Shown: positions 25,993-35,398, counted from the first letter of the stretch. The stretch: DNA of 64,000 nt from Acuticoccus sp. I52.16.1 (GCF_022865125.1 NZ_CP094828.1:868001-932000); one strand, 5' to 3'. Notes: a model not told the origin generated them from the sequence alone. Numbers and translations: made by a program.

Positions 25993-26933
25993 CATTGCTC
26001 CGGGCCCGACGTGCCGCCCCCATTCGCGCCGGCCTCCCGCAGCGCCGCGACGCGCATCCCGGCCTCCAGGATGAAGGTGTTGACGAACTCGCGCGCCGGC
26101 CGGGACAAGGTCTTCTGCCGCGGCAGGATCGCCATCAGCGAGCGGCGGATACTGGGCTCGAACGGCAGGATCGCGAGGTCGGCGTAGCGGCCGGAGGCGG
26201 CGGTGATCTCGTCGAGAATTGCGACGCCCCAGCCCTCCTGCACGATCTGCGCGGCGGCGTTGAGGAAGCGCACCTCCACCTTGGGGCTGTAGACCAGCGA
26301 TGACTTGCGGAACGCCTCCTCCAGCAGGTTGGCGATGCGGGTGCCGGAGAGCGGGCAGATCAGGCGATCGTTGACGAGGTCCTGCGGCGTGACGAAGGGG
26401 AGCGCGGCGAGCGGGTTGTCCGCGGCGCACACGCACACGGTCCGCAGCGTCTCGATCGGCTGCAGGATGAGCGAGTGGCGCTCGCCGGGGTCCATCGCGA
26501 AGCCGATGTCGGCGATTCCGGACTCCACCGCCTCCAGCACATTGTGCAGCGGCTTGGTGTCGAGCGTGACGTAGATTTCCGGACATGCGGTGAGAAACAT
26601 CGCCATCGCCATCGGCATCAGCGCCTCGGTGACCTCCGAGGTCGCCACCACACGCACGCGGCCGACGTGGCCGGCACGGATGTCCTCCGCACTCTGGTTG
26701 ACGGTGCCGAGGAGCTGGAAGAGCGGCTCGGCCCGTTCGTAGAGGGTGCGCGCCTCGTCGGTGGGGACGAGCTGGTTGCCCTTGCGCTCGAACAGGACGA
26801 ACCCGATCACCGATTCGAGGTGCTTGATGGCGTTGCTGACGGCGGGCTGCGACATGTTGAGGTGATGCGCGGCGGCGACTGTCGTGCCGTTGACCATGAG
26901 CGACCGGAAGATCTCGAGCTGCCGCAGGTTCAC
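25992..26933 (-). CDS. LysR-family transcriptional regulator
   Basis: This 313-residue regulator has an N-terminal helix-turn-helix (RQLEIFRSLMVNGTTVAAAH, MSQPAVSNAIKHLE) and a C-terminal effector-binding domain resembling periplasmic binding proteins. It starts with GTG at 26933 behind GAGAGG. It converges with the second TRAP operon and is divergent from the TAXI system, 287 bp away, so either could be its target; LysR proteins usually control the divergent unit. The 26934-27220 gap shows no operator I could assign. Confidence 0.92.
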   Translation of the reverse strand: MNLRQLEIFRSLMVNGTTVAAAHHLNMSQPAVSNAIKHLESVIGFVLFERKGNQLVPTDEARTLYERAEPLFQLLGTVNQSAEDIRAGHVGRVRVVATSEVTEALMPMAMAMFLTACPEIYVTLDTKPLHNVLEAVESGIADIGFAMDPGERHSLILQPIETLRTVCVCAADNPLAALPFVTPQDLVNDRLICPLSGTRIANLLEEAFRKSSLVYSPKVEVRFLNAAAQIVQEGWGVAILDEITAASGRYADLAILPFEPSIRRSLMAILPRQKTLSRPAREFVNTFILEAGMRVAALREAGANGGGTSGPEQ

Positions 26934-27220
26934 GCCGTCCGCCTCTCATGGATCCGTGGCCGGGTCGCCCGCGCCCGCAGCGGCGCCGGGGCCCGAGGTT
27001 CGTCGCAATGCCCGGCGATCTAGTCCGCCCGCGGGGGACAGGGCAATGGCGTTGCGGATCTGCCGCCCGTCCACGGCCTCATGGCCGCTCGGCGGCGTCC
27101 GCGGCGTTCACGAAATTGCCACCGCCGCGGAAGCGACTTATGCCGCTCGGATGCGCTCGCACCGCGCATCGGGGCGGAGCCGCAAGAAAGCCGTAACAAG
27201 GACCATCGGGAGGACACACG

Positions 27221-28177
27221 ATGTTGAGACATTTGGGGACGGCCGCGGCGCTGGCGCTCGCCGCGTCGCTGGCCACCGGCGCCCACGCCCAGGAGCGCAT
27301 CACGTACAAGTCGGCCAAGGCCGGCTCGTCCTACTACCAGATGGGCGTCGAGATCGCGGAGGCCATCAAGGCCGGCACCGGCGGTGACGTCTCCGTCACG
27401 GTCGAGGAGAGCCAGGGCTCGGTGCAGAACGTGATGGAAGTGCGCGCGCGCGGCGCGGACTACGTGTTCACCACGCCGCCGGCACTGGTGGCCCTCGCCC
27501 AGGAGGGCAAGGCGATGTTCGAAGGCAAGGGCAACCCCGCCTTCGCCGAGATCCGCGCCCTCTTCCCGATCCCGTCGCTGACCATGCACTTCGTCGTCTC
27601 CGGCGATGCGGGGGTGGAGACCTTCGCCGACCTGGAAGGCAAGACCATCCTGCTCGGGTCCGGAAGCTTCGGTGCCACCGAGGGGCAGAAGTACCTCGAG
27701 ATGTTCGGACTCGACGGCAAGGTGGAGATCGCCAACGCCGAGCTTTCCAACGCGGTCGCCGCGCTCAAGAACGGGCAGATCGACGCCTTCGTGACCGCCG
27801 GCTCCTATCCCGCGCCGAACGTGATCGAAGCGGCCGCGTCGACCGACGTGAAGGTGCTCTCGCTGTCGGACGACCAGGTCGCCGAGACCAAGCGCACCAA
27901 GACGGTGATCCCGGCCGGCACCTACGCGGGCCAGGACAGCGACGTCGTCACCACCTCGCTCCCCGTGGTCGCCTTCGCCACCGCCGAGATGAGCGACGAT
28001 ACGGCCTACCTCCTCACCAAGACCTTCTGGGACGAGCAGGCCACGCTCGCCGACGCCTCGCCGTGGTGGGCCGCGGTGACGCCGGAGATGATGGAGACGG
28101 TCACCACCCAAATCCACCCCGGAGCGCTGCGCTACTACGAAGAGATCGGCGCCCCCATCAACCCGTCCCAGAAGTAA
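27221..28177 (+). CDS. TAXI-family TRAP solute receptor
   Basis: This 318-residue periplasmic receptor has a signal peptide ending in AHA at residue 23 and a strong GGAGG site before ATG 27221. TAXI receptors pair with fused 4TM/12TM permeases, as here. The early SAKAGSSYYQMGVEIAEAI segment, EESQGSVQNVMEVRARGADY and the central LLGSGSFGATEGQKYLEMFG are characteristic. Ligands known or proposed for the family include glutamate and other carboxylates. It is the first gene of a two-gene transporter operon. Confidence 0.93.
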   Translation: MLRHLGTAAALALAASLATGAHAQERITYKSAKAGSSYYQMGVEIAEAIKAGTGGDVSVTVEESQGSVQNVMEVRARGADYVFTTPPALVALAQEGKAMFEGKGNPAFAEIRALFPIPSLTMHFVVSGDAGVETFADLEGKTILLGSGSFGATEGQKYLEMFGLDGKVEIANAELSNAVAALKNGQIDAFVTAGSYPAPNVIEAAASTDVKVLSLSDDQVAETKRTKTVIPAGTYAGQDSDVVTTSLPVVAFATAEMSDDTAYLLTKTFWDEQATLADASPWWAAVTPEMMETVTTQIHPGALRYYEEIGAPINPSQK

Positions 28178-28185
28178 CCTTCGGC

Positions 28186-28208
28186 CGGCCCCTGCCCGAG
28201 GCGGGGGC
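28186..28208 (+). terminator. Intercistronic hairpin between TAXI receptor and permease
   Basis: GGCCCCTGCC (28186-28195) and GGCGGGGGCC (28199-28208) form a 10-bp stem with one wobble pair and a 3-nt loop, 8 bp after the receptor stop and without a T-run. Such hairpins often stabilise the upstream mRNA or attenuate transcription so that the binding protein is made in excess of the permease. Confidence 0.55.
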
Positions 28209-28226
28209 CGCCCGTCACGGCACCCC

Positions 28227-29999
28227 ATGACAGCATTCGCGTATCGCCCGCTCTGGGTCGCCCTGGGCGCCCTCACCGTTTTCGCCCATCTCGCACTGAT
28301 CTTTCATGGGCTCGTGCCGAACCTCATCAGCCGGCCGCTGCACATGGCGCTGCTGCTGCCGTGGGTCTTCGTCCTGCCGGCCAAGACGCGGGCCGGGGCG
28401 GTGACGGGGCTCGGCATCGCCGCCGCCGGCATCGCCGGGTGCGTCTGGGTCGCCTGGAACCACCAGGCGCTCGCCAACCAATACGGCTTCCTCGAGGGCG
28501 ACGCGCAGGTCGCGGTCGCGGTGATGCTGCTCGTCGTGGCGATGGAGGGGGCACGGCGGATGATCGGCTGGCCGCTGCCGCTGGTGGCGCTCACCACCCT
28601 CGCCTACGGCCTCTTCGGCCAGTACATCCCCGGCCAGTTCGGCCACGCCGGCACCCCGCTCGCCAGCTTCCTCGGCACCCTGACGATCACCGAAGGCGGC
28701 CTCTGGAGCAGCCTGACGGGGGTGTCGGTGGGGGTGGTCTCCATCTTCGTCATCTTCGGTGCCGTGCTCAACTCCGGCGAGGCGGGACAGGGCTTCATGA
28801 ACGTCGCCTCGGCGGCGGCGGGGCGCCTCAGGGGCGGTGCGGCCAAGGTCTCGGTGCTCTCCTCGGCACTGTTCGGGTCGATCTCCGGGTCGGCCTCGGC
28901 CAACGTCGCCTCCACCGGGGCGATCACGCTGCCCGCCATGACGCGGCTCGGCTACCCCCGGCGTCTGGCCGGTGCGGTGGAGGCGGTCGCCTCCTCCGGC
29001 GGGCAGATCATGCCGCCGCTGATGGGCGCGGGCGCCTTCGTCATGGTCGAGCTGACGGGCGTTCCCTATACCGAGATCGTCCTCGCCGCGCTGCTGCCGG
29101 CGGTCCTTTATTTCTTCACCGTCTGGGTCGGGATCGACGCGTTCGCGGTCCGCCTCGGCCTCCAGGGCCTGCCCGAGGACGAGCGGCCCGCGCGGCGCGA
29201 CGTCCTCGTCACCTCCGCCTTCTTCCTGGTCCCGTTCAGCGCGCTGCTGCTGGCGATGTTCGCGCTCGGCTACACGCCGCAATATTCCGCCGCCCTCGCC
29301 ATCCTCCTCGGTTTCCTCGCCCTCTACTTCGACGGGCGCCGCGGCTTCGCCCCGCTCCAGGGGCTCGACCGTACCGCCGAGACGATGCTCAACTCCGGCC
29401 GGCAGATCGCGATGATCGGCTCGATCATCCTGTGCGCCTCCATCGTGATCGGCGTCCTCGGGATCACGGGGCTGGGCGTCAAGCTGACGTCGGCGATCAT
29501 CGCCGGGTCGGGCGGCGAAGTGTGGCCGACGCTGCTGCTGACGGCGCTCGCCTGCCTCATCCTCGGCATGGAGGTGCCGACGACGGCGGCCTACGTCATT
29601 TGCGTGTCGGTCGCGGGGCCGGCGCTGACCGGGCTGGGGATCGAGCCGTTGCAGGCGCACCTCTTCGTCTTCTGGTTCGCGCTGCTGTCGACGATCACGC
29701 CGCCGGTGTGCGGGGCGGTGTTCATCGCCGCGGGCATGGTCGGCGAGGACTGGCTCAAGGTGGCGCTGACGGCGATGGCGCTCGGCGTCGGCCTCTACCT
29801 GATCCCGCTCGGCATGATCGCCAACCCGGAGCTGATCGCGCTGCGCACCGAGCCGCTGCTGGCGGTGCTGACGGCGATCCAGATCGGCATCGCCCTGGCG
29901 CTCCTGTCGTTTGCGCTGATCGCGCGCGGGCGGTGGCTGGCGCGGGGCGGGGCGCTGACGCTGGGCGCGGCGATCCTCTTCGCGCGCGCCCTCCTCTGA
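28227..29999 (+). CDS. TRAP transporter fused permease (DctQM)
   Basis: This 590-residue protein fuses the small and large permease subunits. The N-terminal part (about residues 1-130) has the DctQ-like helices. The rest is DctM-like, with SISGSASANVASTGAITLPA, ASSGGQIMPPLMGAGAF, and the C-terminal EVPTTAAYVICVSVAGPAL. Permeases of this form work with TAXI receptors such as the one 49 bp upstream. Confidence 0.92.
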   Translation: MTAFAYRPLWVALGALTVFAHLALIFHGLVPNLISRPLHMALLLPWVFVLPAKTRAGAVTGLGIAAAGIAGCVWVAWNHQALANQYGFLEGDAQVAVAVMLLVVAMEGARRMIGWPLPLVALTTLAYGLFGQYIPGQFGHAGTPLASFLGTLTITEGGLWSSLTGVSVGVVSIFVIFGAVLNSGEAGQGFMNVASAAAGRLRGGAAKVSVLSSALFGSISGSASANVASTGAITLPAMTRLGYPRRLAGAVEAVASSGGQIMPPLMGAGAFVMVELTGVPYTEIVLAALLPAVLYFFTVWVGIDAFAVRLGLQGLPEDERPARRDVLVTSAFFLVPFSALLLAMFALGYTPQYSAALAILLGFLALYFDGRRGFAPLQGLDRTAETMLNSGRQIAMIGSIILCASIVIGVLGITGLGVKLTSAIIAGSGGEVWPTLLLTALACLILGMEVPTTAAYVICVSVAGPALTGLGIEPLQAHLFVFWFALLSTITPPVCGAVFIAAGMVGEDWLKVALTAMALGVGLYLIPLGMIANPELIALRTEPLLAVLTAIQIGIALALLSFALIARGRWLARGGALTLGAAILFARALL

Positions 30000-30017
30000 G
30001 GCTCCCTCGCCGGGGCG

Positions 30018-30680
30018 TCAGCGCACCTCGGGTCCGGGCGTCAGCGTCAGGTCGGCGGGGCGGCTCGCGGTCATGACGAGGCGCACGTTCGGCATGTCGT
30101 TGCCGTCCATCTTGAGGGCGAGGGCCTCGGGCGAGAGGTCGGCCCAGCGTTGCAGCAGGCGTCGGCGCACCTCCGCCTCGTCGACGCCGAGCATCACCGT
30201 CAGGTCGAAGTGCGGCGCCAGCGCCGGCCAGGGGGGCGCCGCCAGCAGCAGGTAGTTCCCCTCCACGATCACCAGCCGCGCGGCCGGGCCGATGATCGCC
30301 GCCCCGGCGCGGGCGATCTCGATCGCCCGGTCGAAGACGGGGACCGCAACCGCGCGTCCGTCGTCGGCCGCGAGACGGGCGAGCGTTGCGGCCAGTCCGT
30401 CGACGTCGAAGGTGTGCGGGGCGCCCTTGCGGGGGCGCTCGCCCCAGGCCTCCAGCACGCGGTCGTCGTAGTGGAAGCCGTCCATGCCGAGGACGGCGAC
30501 GGCCTCCGCCCCGGCCCGCATTGCCACCGTGCGCGCCAGCCAGGCGGCGAAGGCGGACTTGCCGGCACCGGGCGGCCCGGCGACGGCGACGATGGTCCGG
30601 CCTCCACCGGCCGCCGCCGCGGCAAGCCGGTCGACGAGTGCGCCGGCGGTCGTCTCCTGCGTCACACGCCCTCCCCGCAC
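30018..30680 (-). CDS. P-loop nucleoside/sugar kinase family protein (FrcK/uridine-kinase-like)
   Basis: This kinase of about 220 residues has Walker A GPPGAGKS near residue 36, a substrate-binding GMDGFHYDD segment, and VIVEGNYLLL with the Walker-B-like acidic residue. These are shared by phosphoribulokinase/uridine-kinase family enzymes and the FrcK protein of fructose ABC operons. It follows the DctM stop by 3 bp on the same strand, so it belongs to the third TRAP operon. A GTG at 30680 is used; a second GTG at 30665, close behind GGGGAGGG, is possible. Phosphorylation of an imported sugar or polyol is suggested by the divergent Gfo/Idh/MocA gene, but this is inference. Confidence 0.82.
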   Translation of the reverse strand: MRGGRVTQETTAGALVDRLAAAAAGGGRTIVAVAGPPGAGKSAFAAWLARTVAMRAGAEAVAVLGMDGFHYDDRVLEAWGERPRKGAPHTFDVDGLAATLARLAADDGRAVAVPVFDRAIEIARAGAAIIGPAARLVIVEGNYLLLAAPPWPALAPHFDLTVMLGVDEAEVRRRLLQRWADLSPEALALKMDGNDMPNVRLVMTASRPADLTLTPGPEVR

Positions 30681-30683
30681 CGC

Positions 30684-31973
30684 CTACGGCACGAAGCCGA
30701 ACATCCGCGGCGCCCACATGAACGACTCGGGCACGTAGGTCACGATGCCGAGCACCACCAGCATGATCGCCAGCATCGGCAACAGCGGCGGGATCAACTC
30801 CACCATCGAGATCTTGGCGATGCGGCAGCCGACGAAGAGCGCCGTCCCCACCGGCGGCGTGATCAGCCCGAAGGTGAGGTTCACCACCATGATGACGCCG
30901 AGGTGGATGAGGTCGAGCCCCATCGCGTCCGCCAGCGGCAGCAGGATCGGCACCAGCATGATGAGCGCCGGCGTCAGGTCGATGAAGAGACCGGTGACCA
31001 GGAGCAGCACGTTGATGATGAGGAGAAGCAGGTAGCGGTTCTCCGTCAGCCCCAGCACGTTCTCCGAGATCCACTGCGGCACGTTCTCGTAGGTGAGGAT
31101 GAACGTGAAGATCGACGTCGTGGCGATGAGGAAGAGCACCACCGCGGTGGTCACGATGCTCTCCCACATCAGCGCCGGCAGCTGGCGGACCTTGATCTCG
31201 CGGTACACCACCATCGTCAGGAAGAGCGCGTAGACCGAGGCGATCGCCCCCGCTTCCGTCGCGGTGAAGACGCCGGTGGTGATGCCGCCCAGAATGATGA
31301 CCAGCGTCATCATGCCGAGCCCGCCGTCGACGACGCGGTGCAGCTTCTCGCGCCCGGTGAGCTTGGGGGTGCGGGTGTCGTGGTAGAGCCGGCCGTGGAC
31401 ATAGGCCACGAGCAGCAGCCCGCCGCCGATCATGATGCCCGGCGTCAGCCCCGCCAGCAGCAGCCCGCCGACCGAAACCGAACTCGCGATATAGGCATAG
31501 AGGATCATCGAGATCGACGGCGGGATGATCGGCCCCATGGTGGCCGAGGCGAGGGTCAGCGAGGTGGCGAAGCGCTTGGTGTAGCCGTCCTTCTCCATCG
31601 CCTCGATCATCATGCGGCCGATCGAGGAGACGTCCGCCACGGCCGAGCCGGAGACACCGCCGAAGAGCATCGAGGACATGACGTTGATCTGCGCCAGCCC
31701 GCCCGGCAGGCGTCCGACGATCACCTCCGCCAGACGCACCAGGCGCCCGGCGACGCCGCCGTTGGCCATCACCACCCCGGTGAAGACGAAGAAGATCACC
31801 GCCAGCAGCGGGAAGGAGTTGATGCCGAAGATCATGCGGCGAACGATCGTCATGTTGGTCATGACGTCCATCGACATGGCGGCGATCGCGGAGGCGATGC
31901 CGATGGCGAAGGCGATCGGCATGCCCACCAGCAGGAGGACGACGAAGGTCGCGAACAGGATGAGAACCGTCAT
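30684..31973 (-). CDS. TRAP transporter large permease, DctM family
   Basis: This 429-residue permease has about twelve membrane segments and the DctM hairpins ATMGPIIPPSISMILYA and FGLITPPVGTALFVG. It lies 4 bp downstream of DctQ and 3 bp upstream of the kinase. It is closest in type to the sialic-acid/sugar-acid DctM group (GGVSGSAVADVSSIG region). Its operon runs DctP, DctQ, DctM, kinase from 33484 to 30018. Confidence 0.93.
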   Translation of the reverse strand: MTVLILFATFVVLLLVGMPIAFAIGIASAIAAMSMDVMTNMTIVRRMIFGINSFPLLAVIFFVFTGVVMANGGVAGRLVRLAEVIVGRLPGGLAQINVMSSMLFGGVSGSAVADVSSIGRMMIEAMEKDGYTKRFATSLTLASATMGPIIPPSISMILYAYIASSVSVGGLLLAGLTPGIMIGGGLLLVAYVHGRLYHDTRTPKLTGREKLHRVVDGGLGMMTLVIILGGITTGVFTATEAGAIASVYALFLTMVVYREIKVRQLPALMWESIVTTAVVLFLIATTSIFTFILTYENVPQWISENVLGLTENRYLLLLIINVLLLVTGLFIDLTPALIMLVPILLPLADAMGLDLIHLGVIMVVNLTFGLITPPVGTALFVGCRIAKISMVELIPPLLPMLAIMLVVLGIVTYVPESFMWAPRMFGFVP

Positions 31974-31977
31974 GGCG

Positions 31978-32484
31978 TCACTCGTAGAGCGGCGTCGCGG
32001 CGGGCGCGCGTTCGGTGCCGAGCCAGAGGTTGAGCTGGTTGCGCACCGCGAAGAGCATCATCAGCCCGCCGGAGACGGGGGCCGCGGTGTAGAACCAGAT
32101 GTTGGTGTACGGCAGGGAGGTCATGTAGTCGCCGCCGAAGCGCTCGGCGAGTTGCGCGCCATAGACCAGGAGCACCGCCCCGAAGGCGATGATGCCGAGG
32201 TCCAGCAGGGCCGCCAGCACGCGGTGCGCGGTGCCCTTGAGACTGTCGTGCAGCAGCGTGAAGGCGACGTGGTCCTTGGCGTCGACGCCGGCCGCCGCGC
32301 CCAGGAAGCCGACCCAGATCAGCAGGTAGCGCGGCACCTCCTCCGACCAGGAAAACACGTTGTTGAAGCCGTAGCGCATCACCACGGTGAGGATGACGAT
32401 GCCGAAGAGAGCCGTCGCCTGGAGGAGCGCGACGACGCGCACCAGCCAGACGACGGCATCCACCGCTCGGTTGAAGAGAGCCAT
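31978..32484 (-). CDS. TRAP transporter small permease, DctQ family
   Basis: This 168-residue DctQ subunit has four membrane segments, MRYGFNNVFSWSEEVPRYLLIWVGFLG around helix 2 (the WSEE/R signature of the sugar-acid type), and DAKDHVAFTLL. ATG 32484 gives a normal N-terminus. It lies between DctP (22 bp upstream) and DctM (4 bp downstream). Confidence 0.9.
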   Translation of the reverse strand: MALFNRAVDAVVWLVRVVALLQATALFGIVILTVVMRYGFNNVFSWSEEVPRYLLIWVGFLGAAAGVDAKDHVAFTLLHDSLKGTAHRVLAALLDLGIIAFGAVLLVYGAQLAERFGGDYMTSLPYTNIWFYTAAPVSGGLMMLFAVRNQLNLWLGTERAPAATPLYE

Positions 32485-32506
32485 CGCGGCCAACGTCGCG
32501 GTCGGA

Positions 32507-33484
32507 TCAGTACTTGGACCCGCTGTCGAGCAGGTAGCCCACCTCGTCGGCGACGCCCAGCGCATCCCCCTGCTCCTTGAGGAGCGGGGTCACGGCGTCG
32601 ATGAAGGGCTGCTTCTCGGGCGTGATGATCTCGGTGAAGAGCGGCTTGAGCTGCTCCAGCGACATCTGCTCGGAGGCGGCCCAGGCGCCGCGCATGTAGG
32701 CCTCGGCCTCGTCGGCGGCCTTCTCGATCGCGGCCTGCTCGTCTTCGCTGAGGCTGTCGTACACGTCCTGCGACATGATCAGCATGTCCGGGATCCGGGC
32801 GTGTTCGTCGATGGTGTAGTAGTCGGACACCTCGTAGAACTTCATCGAGAAGACGGACGGGTGGTTGTTCTCCGCCCCGTCGACGACGCCGGTCTGCAAC
32901 GCGTTGTAGAGGTCACCCCAGGCGATCGGCACGCCCGTGCCGCCCATCGCCTCGATCATCTTGACCTGCACCGGCGAGGCCATGACGCGGATCTTCTGCC
33001 CGGCGAGGTCGGCCGGCGAGCGGATCGGCTGGTCGGCGAAGAAGTTGCGCGCGCCCGAATCGATGAAGGCGAGCACGTGGATGCCGCGGTCCTGCAACGG
33101 CTCGACGAAGGCGTCGGCGCGCGACGAGGTCAAATAATCCCAATAGTGGTCCGCGTTCTTGAACAGAAACGGCAAGGAAAACATGTCCATGCGCCGGTCG
33201 ATCTGCGACAGGTTCGACGCCGAGACGGTGACGAAGGCGAGCGTGCCGTCCCGCATGCTTTCGACCGATTCCACGGCATCACCGAGGGCACGGGCATGGT
33301 TGACGTCGATCTTGATGGCACCGTCGGTCAGTTGCGCGACCCGATCGGCAAAGAATTCGTGCGTCATCGACACGGGGTGAGCGGGCGGCTGAACGCCGTT
33401 CAACTTGAGTGTCTTCTGGGCGTGGGCGCTGGTAACGGATGCGACCAGCAATGCAGCAATCGCTGCCGTTCGCATGATTTGCAT
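32507..33484 (-). CDS. TRAP transporter substrate-binding protein, DctP family
   Basis: This 325-residue receptor has a signal peptide ending SAHA and the DctP core: KIRVMASPVQ for the ligand arginine, WGDLYNALQTGVVDGAENN, and YYTIDEHARIPDML. ATG 33484 is preferred because AGGGAGG lies nine bases upstream; the ATG at 33493 touches that sequence. The TGVVDGAENN pattern is common among binders of sugar acids and C4-dicarboxylates. It is divergent from the Gfo/Idh/MocA oxidoreductase with 102 bp between them, suggesting a shared control region. Confidence 0.93.
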   Translation of the reverse strand: MQIMRTAAIAALLVASVTSAHAQKTLKLNGVQPPAHPVSMTHEFFADRVAQLTDGAIKIDVNHARALGDAVESVESMRDGTLAFVTVSASNLSQIDRRMDMFSLPFLFKNADHYWDYLTSSRADAFVEPLQDRGIHVLAFIDSGARNFFADQPIRSPADLAGQKIRVMASPVQVKMIEAMGGTGVPIAWGDLYNALQTGVVDGAENNHPSVFSMKFYEVSDYYTIDEHARIPDMLIMSQDVYDSLSEDEQAAIEKAADEAEAYMRGAWAASEQMSLEQLKPLFTEIITPEKQPFIDAVTPLLKEQGDALGVADEVGYLLDSGSKY

Positions 33485-33586
33485 GCGTGACATCCTCCCT
33501 AAGATTTCATGCCGCGCTCTTCGGCGTGGTCTGGTTGACACACCAGCAGATTTCGGGAGCCTCGCCAAGAATGAAATGAGGTTTCC

Positions 33587-34591
33587 ATGTTACGAATCAG
33601 CGTTGTCGGGCTGGGAATGGCCGTCAAACCGCACGCTAGTGCGTTGTTAAATCTTGGCGATCAGGTCGAGGTCGTGTGGGGCGCCGCGCGGTCGGAGGCC
33701 CGCACCGCGGCTTTCGCCCAGGCGACCGGCTTCCCCGTCACGACCGACGTGACCCGCGCCCTCACCGATCCGGCGATCGACGCGGTCCTGCTGCTGACCC
33801 CGCCGGACACGCACCTCGCGCTCGGCCGCGTGGCGCTGGAGGCCGGCAAGCACGTGCTGGTGGAAAAGCCGCTCGACCGCACACTCGCCGACGCGCAGGC
33901 GCTGGTGGCGCTCGCCGCGGCGCGCGGGCGCACCCTCGGCGTCGTTCTGCAACACCGCTTCCGCGACGCGGCGTTACGGCTGGCCGCGCTGGTGGATGCG
34001 GGCGAACTCGGCACCTTGGCGCTGGCCAGCGTGACGGTCCCCTGGTGGCGCCCGCAGAGCTATTACGACGAGCCGGGCCGGGGCACCCTGGCGCGGGACG
34101 GCGGCGGCGTCCTGGTGACGCAGGCGATCCACGTAGTGGACCTCTTCCGCGCGCTGACGGGGCCGGTGGAGGTGGTGGCCGCCGACGCGACGACCACGCC
34201 CGCCCACCGGATGGAGACGGAGGACACCGCCACCGCGCTGCTGCGCCTGCGCGACGGCGCGCCCGGCGTCATGCTGACGACGACGGCCTTCTACCCCGGC
34301 CTGCCGGAGCGGATCGAGATCGCCGGCACCGAGGCGAGCGCCACGCTGACGGGCGACGCGCTGGAGGTGCGCTGGCTGGACGGCCGCACGGAGACGGTCG
34401 CGGCGGGCGATTCGGGCGGCACCGGCGCCGACCCGATGGCCTTCTCCAGCGAGCCGCACCGCCGCCTGATCGCCGATTTCGCCGACGCGGTGGCGACCGG
34501 CCGCCCCCCGCGCGCCTCCGGCGAGGAGGCCCTCGCCACGCAGCGCCTGATCCACGCCGTCATCACCCGCGCCGGCGCCCCGACGCCGTGA
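33587..34591 (+). CDS. Gfo/Idh/MocA-family oxidoreductase
   Basis: This 334-residue NAD(P)-dependent dehydrogenase has an N-terminal Rossmann fold (VVGLGMAVKPHA, the TPPDTHLAL segment) and the family EKPLDRT motif with its catalytic lysine near residue 93. The C-terminal half is the usual beta-sheet domain, with GGGVLVTQAIHVVDLFRALTG. Members oxidise sugars, polyols or sugar acids. It is divergent from a TRAP operon that also holds a small-molecule kinase, so the three likely treat the same imported carbohydrate. Confidence 0.9.
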   Translation: MLRISVVGLGMAVKPHASALLNLGDQVEVVWGAARSEARTAAFAQATGFPVTTDVTRALTDPAIDAVLLLTPPDTHLALGRVALEAGKHVLVEKPLDRTLADAQALVALAAARGRTLGVVLQHRFRDAALRLAALVDAGELGTLALASVTVPWWRPQSYYDEPGRGTLARDGGGVLVTQAIHVVDLFRALTGPVEVVAADATTTPAHRMETEDTATALLRLRDGAPGVMLTTTAFYPGLPERIEIAGTEASATLTGDALEVRWLDGRTETVAAGDSGGTGADPMAFSSEPHRRLIADFADAVATGRPPRASGEEALATQRLIHAVITRAGAPTP

Positions 34592-34605
34592 CCGACGGCA
34601 GGGCC

Positions 34606-34628
34606 GCGCCGCCGCCTTCCGGCGGCGC
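34606..34628. terminator. Hairpin between converging genes
   Basis: GCGCCGCC (34606-34613) pairs with GGCGGCGC (34621-34628) around a 7-nt loop between the stops of the oxidoreductase and acetoacetate decarboxylase. There is no T-run, so it is only a possible factor-assisted terminator. Confidence 0.35.
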
Positions 34629-34642
34629 ACCGCCGCCCGGCG

Positions 34643-35398
34643 TCAGTCCGCCAGGTAGTCGTACACCACTTCGCCCAGGCCCAGGGTGAGGTCGGCGATA
34701 TAGTGGCTGGCGGAGACGACGCCGTGGACCGGCAGCTTGGCGACGTCGCACATCGCATGCTCGAAGAACTGGAGCGCCGCGGGGCCGGTCCAGGCGCCCT
34801 TCAGCGTGACGTCCTCCATGTAGTAGCGGACCAGCTCGCAAATGCGCGGCGTCCCGTCGACGTGCGGGATGATCTTGATGAGGAAGGCCGGCTTCTCCAT
34901 CCCCTTGGCGACCGGCGCGAGGTCGGCCTCGACGTGCTTGTAGCCCATCGTCGCCACCACCACCGGGATCGAGCCGTAGTGCAGCGTGCACACCAGCGTC
35001 TCCTTTTCGTGGCGGATCACGGGCGTGGCGAGCTTCTTGGGGAAGCCCCACAGCTCGCGCCCGCCGGCGATGGGCGAGTTGTCGTCGAGGTACATGGCGT
35101 GGACGTAGCCGCCTTCCTGGACCTCGCCGGACGGCGTCGTGAAGCGGACCGGGATCACCTGGCCGGTCTCCGTATAGTCACCGAAGCCGGTGGAATCGGG
35201 CATGCGGATGAACTCGTAGGCGACCGTATCGCCCACCACCTCGAGCGGCTCCGGCACCACCTTGCGCAGGAGCTCGGGGTCCGTGCGGTAGGTGATGACG
35301 ATGAACTCGCGATTGTAGAACTTGTAAGGCGGCCGCGGATAGGCCGGGTTGTTCAGCGGCATCGCGAAAGCGTTGGCGCGCACGTCGGCGATCTTCAT
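34643..35398 (-). CDS. adc: Acetoacetate decarboxylase
   Basis: This 251-residue enzyme converts acetoacetate to acetone and CO2. The Schiff-base lysine motif [12 protein letters not shown] is intact (Lys121, next to Lys122 that lowers its pKa), as are the [19 protein letters not shown]-terminal region and [15 protein letters not shown] 35398 has GAGGATC upstream. It lies 61 bp downstream of a patatin-like hydrolase on the same strand. This pairing is seen near polyhydroxybutyrate and ketone-body metabolism in proteobacteria. Some family members are aldolase-dehydratases instead, but the double-lysine motif favours the decarboxylase. Confidence 0.9.
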   Translation of the reverse strand: MKIADVRANAFAMPLNNPAYPRPPYKFYNREFIVITYRTDPELLRKVVPEPLEVVGDTVAYEFIRMPDSTGFGDYTETGQVIPVRFTTPSGEVQEGGYVHAMYLDDNSPIAGGRELWGFPKKLATPVIRHEKETLVCTLHYGSIPVVVATMGYKHVEADLAPVAKGMEKPAFLIKIIPHVDGTPRICELVRYYMEDVTLKGAWTGPAALQFFEHAMCDVAKLPVHGVVSASHYIADLTLGLGEVVYDYLAD

